A stretch of 58,204 bases of DNA from Nitrospinaceae bacterium (GTDB lineage: Bacteria > Nitrospinota > Nitrospinia > Nitrospinales > VA-1): positions 1 to 58,204 of the forward strand of contig JAJDBG010000016.1 in assembly GCA_029261475.1 (NCBI GenBank). Direction: 5' to 3'. The first letter of the stretch is position 1; every line of letters begins with the position of its first letter. Below, piece after piece: positions 39,312 through 46,687 of the stretch. The notes beneath the pieces are model-generated. The model ran no database searches. It was not told the origin of the DNA and was given only the letters and a program-made list of their open reading frames with translations. Position numbers and translations under genes: made by a program.

Positions 39312-39632
39312 ATGATTGATTGGAAGCGGGCGGTGCCTGCTGATTTTGATTGCTCATTTGAGGGAGAGGACATTACGGAGTCGGGAACTCATATCCAGAT
39401 TCCTGTTCGTGTCATGCATAGATCGTCGGGGGCAACGGCGTTTACGAAGTCTGTTCCTATCCGATCTGATTTTTATCGGGACTTGAAAAAACGTCCAGAT
39501 TATTTGCAGGCCCTGGTCAAGATTGTCAATCGACGTTGCAGAGAAACAATTTTACAAAAAATCAGCCAGGACTCAATGGACACGGGAGACAAGGTGGACT
39601 TGATCAATCTGGGAACGCAGGCCATGGAGTAG
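39312..39632 (+). CDS. Hypothetical phage protein
   Basis: 106 residues starting at ATG 39312 (MIDWKRAVPADFDCSFEG), with GGGAGAATTTT before it. Contains SGTHIQIPVRVMHRSSGATAF and a basic helix. The larger track ORF begins upstream within another gene's frame. I do not recognise the family; its place between tail genes suggests a tail or tail-assembly role. Confidence 0.62.
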   Translation: MIDWKRAVPADFDCSFEGEDITESGTHIQIPVRVMHRSSGATAFTKSVPIRSDFYRDLKKRPDYLQALVKIVNRRCRETILQKISQDSMDTGDKVDLINLGTQAME

Positions 39633-39718
39633 CAAAGCTAGCAAGCGCGGTTTGCGTGGGATGAAACGATTGGGAAAATCGTTCACTTATAAATAATCAG
39701 ATCATCAGGAATGGAACT

Positions 39719-39946
39719 ATGTTGAAAATTATCATGTTACAAAATCAGAATGCGGCACCGGATGGTATAGACGTTCGCTCCTACAAAGAGGGAAGTGTGT
39801 ACTCAGTGCCGCGAGATTTGACAGAGGCATTAGCCCAAATATTTCTGCAAGAAAAATGGGCGCAAGAAGTTACAAAAAATTCAAAAGTCGTAAAACGTCG
39901 AAGCAGGAAAAGTCTGGCCTCTGCTCCCGAAAATAAATCTATCTGA
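39719..39946 (+). CDS. Small phage protein
   Basis: 75 residues: MLKIIMLQNQNAAPDGIDVR with SYKEGSVYSVPRDLTEAL, then FLQEKWAQEVTK and a basic tail. Short proteins with this layout are common near head-tail joining genes of many prophages; their role is not established. The start ATG follows GGAACT weakly. Confidence 0.6.
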   Translation: MLKIIMLQNQNAAPDGIDVRSYKEGSVYSVPRDLTEALAQIFLQEKWAQEVTKNSKVVKRRSRKSLASAPENKSI

Positions 39947-40078
39947 AAAAATGGAGCAGACCGCATCTGATTACAGCCCGTTCATGCACGCAGGTTATTC
40001 GGTCAAAAAAGCTTGCAGGTTCAGGACCTCCCGCCAAAGATTTTTCTTCTTTCTATAAATCCAAACAGAAAAAATATT

Positions 40079-43060
40079 ATGCGATCTGATTTTAGTTTGA
40101 CCAATGCAATGGTCATGGCTTCGGCTTCCAAGATACCTATCGCCTTGATAAAACTGGAGTGGCCCGCCCAACCTTTGGGTGCGCCTGCATTGAGTTTGTT
40201 TTTGAGTGACAAGCCGGGGATTGTCATTGATGGCAGGACCTGGTTTCATTTGATTGAATCTCAGGGGATGCTGGAACAACTGGTGGATGCTTCGAGTGGT
40301 GAATCTGGGTCCAACGGCAAGGTGACAGTGTCAGTCCTCAATCATCGGACAGACTTATTTTCGCCTTCTAAATCATTCTCTCATATCTTCCGTGAATACA
40401 GGCCGGAGGCAGGTCTGGCAACTGTTTATCAGTGGTTCGAAAATGAAGGAATGATATCAGAAGACTTGACCCCTATGTTCATCGGTCGCCCGGCGGACCC
40501 AATCACTTTTGATGAGAGTTCTTGCTCCTTTAGCATTGTCGATGTCGCAACGATTTATGGTGAGCAAAAACTTGGTGCCTTGGTAAATCATGATGTCTAT
40601 CCTCTGGCACCGGAAGCGTCTGTCGGCAGGATGAAGCCCATTGTATTTGGCAAAGTCCCCATGGCACCTGCTATCCCACTTCGCAAGACGCAGGAGACGC
40701 GGGTGAAGTCTGTGGTATTGAGTGGAGGATCGCTTGTGGACGTAGCGGATACTTCGGGGTTTGCGGATGCGGGTAGCATCATCATCAACGATGATGAGAT
40801 CGCTTACACAAGCAAGAATGCCACACAGTTTCTGGGTTGCACGGGCATCAATGAATTTCATTACGCCGACGATGTGGTGCTGGAGAAGGTGACGGGGCAT
40901 CGGTATTTGTTGAGCGATCCTGTTTATCCGATCCAAAGTATTGGCGCGGTCAGGGCGGGCGGTCACTTGGTGGATAGTGGCGATTACACCGTCGATCTTG
41001 TGAACGGGGAAGTTGTTTTTCCTGACAAGCCGAAGAAAACAGATTCCATCGACACCAAGTTTTTGCAGGCTCAAATGGACGCAGTCGCCTCGGCAAATAA
41101 CGCGACCGATCCGGGCAATGCCTTCATTCCAAACAGTCCGGCGACCTACGCCAAGCTCAGTCAGGGAGCGACCCCGCTTGCTTTGAAACAGACGGATGAT
41201 CTTGCGAATGTGGGTGAGATCGCAAGTGCTTTGGTGCGTGTGGAGCATTTCATGGAAGAAAAGTTGTCGTCCGATTCCTTGACTGTAGAGATACCGGGGA
41301 TCGGCGAGCTGGGCACACTTCCTCCCCCTTCCGTTGATGATCTGGCGGTGGTGACGGGCGATGTGGATATCACCCATGACACTTTGATCGGTACGCTTGA
41401 TTTTCCTGTCACCGACCCGCAACACGAGCATGCCTTACCGCAAAAAACAACCTTTACACAATTAGCAGTGGGCGGGATAGATCCAGAGAACTCATTTAAT
41501 TTGGGCAGTGGCACGAGCCATGCGATCACTTTCCCGTCTTTGCCAGCGGGAACAATAGATACGGGCGAATACAATTTCAATATTGTGGGACCAACGGGTT
41601 GGTCAACCACAACAGGTACTCTGGATGGGCATATCGGCACGTCCCCGGGAGCCAATACTCATAAATATTTCACCAATCCGCTCACAGGTAGCCCCAGTGT
41701 TTATACGCCCTACGGGACCATGAACAGTTTCACTGGAACGACGGTTTATTTGAGCACCAATGCAACCACCACGGCGACCGATATCACCGTGCGCTCGGCG
41801 GTGCGGATCATCACGATGACCCCGGTCGAAGATGTGGGAACACAGTCAACGGGCATCAGCACAAGCAATACCGGATCACTGGCTCAAACCACTGGCAACC
41901 CGGCCCTCAATACAAGCAGTGAGAAAGCCACCAAGACGGTGGTGAAGCATTTCGATATCACGAGCTACGTCAATGGCGATTGGGGCTGGTTCAAGGATAA
42001 AGAGATTCATGTGAAGTACAACGGCTCTGCGGATGGTCGGACGGCATTCATCATCCACACGGCTTTTGAGATCGAATACGCAAGAAGGCGTGTGAGTTTC
42101 ACCGATGAAGTCAGTGCCGATGTGAACGGAGTGATTGATGATGCGAGTGGGACGATTACGGGTACGCCATTGGCTTTGATCGAAAGGCCAGATCATATTT
42201 ATAAGTGGTCTGTTTTGAAGGGCCTTCAAAAAACGGTATCTGAAATCGACGGAGCGTCCTTCACCAGTGCGGGTTCGTTTTATGCGGCGCAAGCGAGTGG
42301 ATATAAGTTTGCCGGGATCGTCCAGGGTCAAAAATCATGGCGGGATTTATGGAAGGAATGGGGGCGTTCTTGCCGATCCTCATTTTACTGGGATTTGGGC
42401 AAAGCTAAAATTCTGATACGTCCGCTCAACCGCGTGGACTTGGGCACGACCTACGATAAGGCGATTCATCCCGACGATCTGCGTCTGGATGACAATTCAC
42501 GTTTGATATTCAAAACTCAGCGCGGGGCTTCGCGCAATATTGTCAATGCCATCGATTTGAAATATCAGAAAAACTGGAGCGGTGGCGAGAGCGAACCTTA
42601 TTCCGCCATTGAATCTGTCAGCGATGCCGATTCGATTTTGCGATATGAAAAACGCGAGGACGGGAGCCGATTCCAATTCGACTGGCTGCGCGATCAGGCG
42701 ATGGCTGGCGACCTTGCAGAATTTTATCTGGAGGAATACGCCGAGCCGTTGGATGTCTACGACTTCGATTTGTTCTTGCCCTACATGGCTTTGGAACGAG
42801 GCGATATCATTCGCATGAATCCGCCATCGCATGATTTGGACAACCTGCTTTGCGTGGTACTCGGCGTGGGCCGTGTCTTTGGATCGGGCAAGGAGGGTCG
42901 GATGGATTCTATCCCCATCACCGCGCGCGCGATGCGTGGTTTGTATATGCCAAAAGACGGATTTGGTTTTACAGGTTTTGGTTTCGATTTTGGTGACCCG
43001 TCGGGTTTTGGTTTGAGCGAATTTGGCGTGACCGGATTCGGCGGCGTAGAAAAAATATGA
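40079..43060 (+). CDS. Large tail hub or baseplate protein
   Basis: A 993-residue protein in the place of the tail tip complex. The first 200 residues (PGIVIDGRTWFHLIESQG, SVLNHRTDLFSPSKSF) look like a baseplate or hub domain. A middle part rich in Thr, Ser and Gly (about 470-640) is fibre-like, and a globular part follows (WSVLKGLQKTVSEIDG, SSFYWDLGKAKILIRPLN). The C terminus is a glycine-phenylalanine-rich tail (GFGFTGFGFDFGDPSGFG). The ATG at 40079 (MRSDFSLTN) is preferred over the TTG of the track. No peptidoglycan hydrolase motif was seen. Confidence 0.75.
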   Translation: MRSDFSLTNAMVMASASKIPIALIKLEWPAQPLGAPALSLFLSDKPGIVIDGRTWFHLIESQGMLEQLVDASSGESGSNGKVTVSVLNHRTDLFSPSKSFSHIFREYRPEAGLATVYQWFENEGMISEDLTPMFIGRPADPITFDESSCSFSIVDVATIYGEQKLGALVNHDVYPLAPEASVGRMKPIVFGKVPMAPAIPLRKTQETRVKSVVLSGGSLVDVADTSGFADAGSIIINDDEIAYTSKNATQFLGCTGINEFHYADDVVLEKVTGHRYLLSDPVYPIQSIGAVRAGGHLVDSGDYTVDLVNGEVVFPDKPKKTDSIDTKFLQAQMDAVASANNATDPGNAFIPNSPATYAKLSQGATPLALKQTDDLANVGEIASALVRVEHFMEEKLSSDSLTVEIPGIGELGTLPPPSVDDLAVVTGDVDITHDTLIGTLDFPVTDPQHEHALPQKTTFTQLAVGGIDPENSFNLGSGTSHAITFPSLPAGTIDTGEYNFNIVGPTGWSTTTGTLDGHIGTSPGANTHKYFTNPLTGSPSVYTPYGTMNSFTGTTVYLSTNATTTATDITVRSAVRIITMTPVEDVGTQSTGISTSNTGSLAQTTGNPALNTSSEKATKTVVKHFDITSYVNGDWGWFKDKEIHVKYNGSADGRTAFIIHTAFEIEYARRRVSFTDEVSADVNGVIDDASGTITGTPLALIERPDHIYKWSVLKGLQKTVSEIDGASFTSAGSFYAAQASGYKFAGIVQGQKSWRDLWKEWGRSCRSSFYWDLGKAKILIRPLNRVDLGTTYDKAIHPDDLRLDDNSRLIFKTQRGASRNIVNAIDLKYQKNWSGGESEPYSAIESVSDADSILRYEKREDGSRFQFDWLRDQAMAGDLAEFYLEEYAEPLDVYDFDLFLPYMALERGDIIRMNPPSHDLDNLLCVVLGVGRVFGSGKEGRMDSIPITARAMRGLYMPKDGFGFTGFGFDFGDPSGFGLSEFGVTGFGGVEKI

Positions 43061-43140
43061 CCGTCATTCTGAACGAAGTTAAGAATCTCTGTTTTTGAAT
43101 TTATATTTTGCCGTCATTGCGAGCGTCAGCGCGGCAATCA
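43061..43140. repeat. Two REP-like palindromic elements inside the phage region
   Basis: CCGTCATTCTGAACGAAGTTAAGAATCTCT (43061-43090, quoted as element only) and CGTCATTGCGAGCGTCAGCG...GGCAATC (43112-43139) lie in the gap between hub and fibre genes. The second forms a hairpin through ATTGC/GCAAT and matches the element at 57114 in host DNA. Confidence 0.7.
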
Positions 43141-43212
43141 ATTTTTAATTTTGTAAGCCCCCGGCGGCTCGCCGGATTTTGACTTTGAATTTTATTTAGA
43201 GGTTTAAAAAAT

Positions 43213-44277
43213 ATGACAGACACATACACAACCAATTTTAATATCACCAAACCGCAGGCGGGGAAGAACAATTGGGATGTCGATTACGCGGCCCTCTGCG
43301 ATCTGATCGATTCCCGCCTGGCTCTGCGCTTTCGCAATCTAATCGTCAACGGGGCTTTTGATATATGGCAACGTGGGACCAGCTTTGCCGCAATAGCGGC
43401 CGGATTGTACTCGGCAGATCGTTTTGAAATGTATCGGTCAGCGTTTGCTTTAGGCGCAACCTTGTCACGCCAGTCCAGCAGTGGGATTGTTCGCAGCGAA
43501 TACGTTGCTCGACTGCAACGCGACAGCGGTAATAGCACTACCGACGCACTGTGCTTATCGAGTGCCTTGAAATCGAGCAACAGTCGGCACTTGGCGGGGC
43601 AAAGTGTAACGCTTTCGCTGAAACTTCGTAAGGGCGCGAACTATTCAGGTGGCGACGTTTCTTTCAAGATCGTAAATGGTACGGGAACTGATGAGGGACT
43701 TGGAGGCGTAAATTTCACAGGACACAATGAACTTGCAACGGGGCTTGCCGCGACCACTACGGACTTCCAAATTTTTCAAGTTTCTGGAACGGTTCCCTCA
43801 AGTGCGACACAACTCGGAATTATCTTGTCCTACACGCCGACTGGGACAGCAGGGGCCGATGACTGGATTGAGATTGCAGAAATGCAATTAGAAGAAGGCA
43901 GTGTTGCGACTGCTTTTGAGTATCGTGACGATGGGTTGGAATTGTGGTTTTGCCAGTCTTATTACGAGAAATCATACAATCGTGATACCTCCCCGGGGAC
44001 AGTAACGAACCTGGGAAAAGAGAGTGTTGCCGCACATAGCCTGACTGGATATTTTCGTCACTCCTCTCAATTTAAAACGAGGAAAAGGGTGGTTCCGACG
44101 GTCACCACATACTCAACGGGAACCGGCCTGGCAGGAAAATTGTGGGTTGCTAATACACTTGATGTCGCGCCCTCGCTAGAGGATATAGGAGAAACAGGTT
44201 TTAGTTTCTATCACAACAGGACATGGGACCCCTCTGACTTTATCTGGTGGCATTGGACCGCTGACGCAGAACTTTAA
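43213..44277 (+). CDS. Tail fibre or receptor-binding protein
   Basis: 354 residues. The short N-terminal part (NFNITKPQAGKNNWDVDYAAL) probably joins the tail; then RNLIVNGAFDIWQRGTSF is the well-known start of a beta-sandwich carbohydrate-binding-like domain in phage fibres. LTLSLKLRKGANYSGG and IEIAEMQLEEGSVATAFEYR continue this domain. It should decide host or surface recognition. Confidence 0.82.
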   Translation: MTDTYTTNFNITKPQAGKNNWDVDYAALCDLIDSRLALRFRNLIVNGAFDIWQRGTSFAAIAAGLYSADRFEMYRSAFALGATLSRQSSSGIVRSEYVARLQRDSGNSTTDALCLSSALKSSNSRHLAGQSVTLSLKLRKGANYSGGDVSFKIVNGTGTDEGLGGVNFTGHNELATGLAATTTDFQIFQVSGTVPSSATQLGIILSYTPTGTAGADDWIEIAEMQLEEGSVATAFEYRDDGLELWFCQSYYEKSYNRDTSPGTVTNLGKESVAAHSLTGYFRHSSQFKTRKRVVPTVTTYSTGTGLAGKLWVANTLDVAPSLEDIGETGFSFYHNRTWDPSDFIWWHWTADAEL

Positions 44278-44291
44278 AAAGGAAAAAAGAA

Positions 44292-44714
44292 ATGTCTGAT
44301 TATAAATTAACTAGCAGTGATGATGTTATTGAGATTGGAACAGGGAGAGTGATCCCAAGTGACATGAGGAACCGTCATCGTATCAAATTCGATGCCTGGA
44401 TTGCGGCGGGCAATACCCCCGACCCGGTCGATCCTGTCATTGTCACGACCGATATGGTAAAGGCCGAAGCGCGTCGGCGTATTCTCGATAATTTCCCGGA
44501 ATGGAAACAGGCCAATATGACTGCGAGAATGGTCGAGTTGAATAAAATACGCGCCGATGCGGGTAGCTGGACGGCGAACGAGCAAACAGAAGTGGCCGCA
44601 ATTCAAAGCGCGTGGGATTGGGTTAAGTCGGTTCGCGCCGCATCAGACGGGCTTGAGCTGAGCTTGCCTGCCGATTATCTGGACGATGGGCATTGGCCAG
44701 CTCCTGTGGTTTAA
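44292..44714 (+). CDS. Tail fibre assembly or accessory protein
   Basis: 140 residues directly after the fibre gene. The first part (VIEIGTGRVIPSDMRNRHRIKFDAWIA) resembles proteins that cap or help fold fibres (the sequence names residue positions in a tail-fibre-assembly way), and the second part is helical (ARRRILDNFPEWKQANMTAR). Family not certain. Confidence 0.6.
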   Translation: MSDYKLTSSDDVIEIGTGRVIPSDMRNRHRIKFDAWIAAGNTPDPVDPVIVTTDMVKAEARRRILDNFPEWKQANMTARMVELNKIRADAGSWTANEQTEVAAIQSAWDWVKSVRAASDGLELSLPADYLDDGHWPAPVV

Positions 44715-44732
44715 ACAATGAAAGGGTAGAAG

Positions 44733-44990
44733 ATGACTATTTCCAGGGATGAATTGGACGCGGTTTTGGAGCGTCATGTGAAATCGATCAAGGAACATAT
44801 CAGCGATAAGCTGGAACCAATCACTGACAACCTTCAAGGCCACAGTGCGACATTGTATGGCAAAGATGGGCGCAATGGACTGGTGGGCGATGTGACGACG
44901 ATCAAAACGACAGGGCTGGCGTTCAAGTGGTTTGCTGGCTCTGGTTTTTTTGCGGGAATCTCAAAGTGGATTCACGAATTTTACAAGTAG
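44733..44990 (+). CDS. Small coiled-coil protein with weak C-terminal membrane segment
   Basis: 85 residues: an amphipathic helix (DELDAVLERHVKSIKEHI), GHSATLYGKDGRNGLVGDV, and a short hydrophobic end (AFKWFAGSGFFAGISKWI). The shape recalls XhlA-like or other membrane-associated phage proteins; it is the only candidate for a lysis-related gene in the element but too weak to name a holin. Last gene of the plus-strand late operon; it converges with the receiver gene. Confidence 0.55.
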   Translation: MTISRDELDAVLERHVKSIKEHISDKLEPITDNLQGHSATLYGKDGRNGLVGDVTTIKTTGLAFKWFAGSGFFAGISKWIHEFYK

Positions 44991-45043
44991 GGGTTTGATG
45001 AAAAGAGAAAAATCAGTGCGTGCGGGTAAGATGGTGTGTCGGT

Positions 45044-45439
45044 TTACTTATCGTAGGAATCGATAACGTCTTTGATATCCTGCACGATGGTTTTGATACT
45101 GAAGGGTTTGGTTATCACTGCGTTCATACCTGATGCGAGATAGAGTTGCTTGTCTTCTTCGGAATTATTGGCTGTCAGGGCAATGATGGGGATGGGCTTT
45201 TTTTCAGGATGTTCGCTTTCAAATGCGCGGATGTTTTTTGTGGATTCAATGCCACCCATGACAGGCATTTGTACGTCCATCAAAATGACATCAAAGACCT
45301 CTGCCTTGTAAGCCTCGAATGCTTGAAGTCCGTCTTCAGCTTCCGTCACCTTGTGACCGCGCCGAGTCAGGAGTTTCACGCCGAGGGAACGGTTCATTGG
45401 TGTATCGTCTGCAAGAAGAATGTTCATAGAATCAGTCAT
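45044..45439 (-). CDS. Stand-alone CheY-like response regulator receiver
   Basis: A complete receiver domain of 131 residues: ILLADDTPMNRSLG with the acidic pair, DVILMDVQMPVMGG with the phosphoacceptor Asp, PIIALTAN with the switch Thr, and AVITKPF with the conserved Lys. No output domain follows, so it would act by protein contact or as a phosphorelay shuttle. It lies 67 bases downstream of the repressor gene on the same strand and probably shares its transcript. No kinase is adjacent. ATG 45439 follows AAGG. Confidence 0.9.
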   Translation of the reverse strand: MTDSMNILLADDTPMNRSLGVKLLTRRGHKVTEAEDGLQAFEAYKAEVFDVILMDVQMPVMGGIESTKNIRAFESEHPEKKPIPIIALTANNSEEDKQLYLASGMNAVITKPFSIKTIVQDIKDVIDSYDK

Positions 45440-45506
45440 AACCTTATTATACAGTGTGTTGCAATGAAAGTGAATGAAAAGTTTTGAAACTGGAACTTAG
45501 AGTGAT

Positions 45507-46394
45507 CTACAGTTCCTTCCAGGCTCCTATGATTCTGCCGACGATGGGGTCGGGTTCTTCTGCCAGATTGATGATCTGTACTTCGGAAATAGGATTAATA
45601 GGGCGCAGGATGAGCAATTCCTTATGGACTTCTAAATATTTTGCGGTCAATCCGTCCTGATAGTAGATGGCGAAAATTTTGTTTTTCTGGATGCTTTTGT
45701 CATCGCGATCGATCACAACGATATCGCCCGAGTGCAACATGGGTTCCATGGATTGACCCTCGACCCGGCTGGCGACCAGGTTATTGCGTTTGCCAGCGGC
45801 TCGTATATGAAGCAGGACATAGTCTTCAATATTGTCTTCCTGAATGATGGGCTGGCCGGCGGCAATGAACGATTCGGTGAGTGGGATGGAGACATAGTCC
45901 TCGGCAGAAATTTTGGGTTCCTTGCGCGAACTTGAGGTTTTGAATACTTTGATCTCGGGCACCGGAGCGTGGTGTTGCTCGACGATGAAAAAGTAGTGCG
46001 GCAAAATATCGAGGGCCTTAGCGAGAGCCTCAATTTCTGCTGTTGTAGCAGGCCATTCCCCCTTTTCGATCAAGTCATAGACGGGTGTGCTCAACCCTAT
46101 TTTCGCGGCGAGTTCTTCGCGGCTCCAACCCTTGTTCCTCCTGAAAAACAAAATATTTTTTAAGACCGTTTTTTGAAGATCTGTTTTAGGGAGTTCCCCG
46201 GCGACAAGCCATTGCAGATTGACTTTGGAATGCTCGGCAATTTTTACCAAAGTTGCGGAACCAGGTGCTCTGCGCCGACTGGTGGATTTTTGCATGGCAG
46301 GATAATTCAAATCGTAATCTTTGCAAAAATCTGCCAGCGACTGCTTTCCCTTCAAATACTCAATTCTGGCAAGAATAGGTTCGTCTTCGTTCAA
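45507..46394 (-). CDS. Phage repressor with two HTH domains and S24 (LexA-like) peptidase
   Basis: Three domains. Residues 1-70 form a CI-like HTH (ILARIEYLKGKQSLADFCKD to LQWLVAGEL). Residues 76-138 are a second Xre-type HTH (FFRRNKGWSREELAAKIGL). From 165 follows the S24 domain with nucleophile Ser215 in VEGQSMEPML, general-base Lys252 in GLTAKYLE, and a likely self-cleavage site Ala-Gly in FIAAGQ (179-180). It should keep the element silent until RecA-triggered self-cleavage. The start is TTG 46394 with AAGGGG upstream; the next ATG would cut the first HTH. Divergent from the early operon. Confidence 0.88.
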   Translation of the reverse strand: MNEDEPILARIEYLKGKQSLADFCKDYDLNYPAMQKSTSRRRAPGSATLVKIAEHSKVNLQWLVAGELPKTDLQKTVLKNILFFRRNKGWSREELAAKIGLSTPVYDLIEKGEWPATTAEIEALAKALDILPHYFFIVEQHHAPVPEIKVFKTSSSRKEPKISAEDYVSIPLTESFIAAGQPIIQEDNIEDYVLLHIRAAGKRNNLVASRVEGQSMEPMLHSGDIVVIDRDDKSIQKNKIFAIYYQDGLTAKYLEVHKELLILRPINPISEVQIINLAEEPDPIVGRIIGAWKEL

Positions 46395-46411
46395 GGCAAT
46401 GATTCCCCTTT

Positions 46412-46433
46412 TATATTTTCGCTATATTTTCGC
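46412..46433. promoter_or_regulatory. Tandem 11-bp repeats, probable repressor operator
   Basis: TATATTTTCGC occurs twice head to tail at 46412-46422 and 46423-46433, between the repressor start and the early promoter. One helical turn spacing places both copies on the same DNA face, suiting cooperative binding by the repressor. Confidence 0.55.
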
Positions 46434-46440
46434 TTTTTGG

Positions 46441-46478
46441 TTGACATGATGAGAAAAGTGTCCGATATTGTTATTCGG
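46441..46478 (+). promoter_or_regulatory. Early promoter of the phage-like element
   Basis: TTGACA (46441-46446), a 17-base spacer, and GATATT (46464-46469) form a good sigma-70-type promoter reading toward the ATPase gene. An imperfect dyad CCGATATTGTTATTCGG (46462-46478) covers the -10 and start and could be another operator. The operator repeats at 46412 lie directly upstream of the -35 element. The leader to the first gene is about 210 bases. Confidence 0.6.
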
Positions 46479-46687
46479 AAAAAGACAGCAGTGTTAATTC
46501 TTTTGAATGGCTTGTTGTTGTCAAAAGGCATAGGGGTCGAGGGCGTATGGGATCGGTCTCATGAACAAAATCAAATGGTATCAACGGAGCAGTGGGGATG
46601 GATGGCCGAAATCACTTCAGGCCTGATGTGGCAAATCCAAACCGGGGGCTTCCGTTCCTTGTTAATTTTAAGAATAGGGGAAGGTTT

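Noticed and set aside
44733-44990. Holin call for the 85-residue protein
   Set aside because: Only one weak hydrophobic stretch and no endolysin gene nearby, so lysis function cannot be supported.
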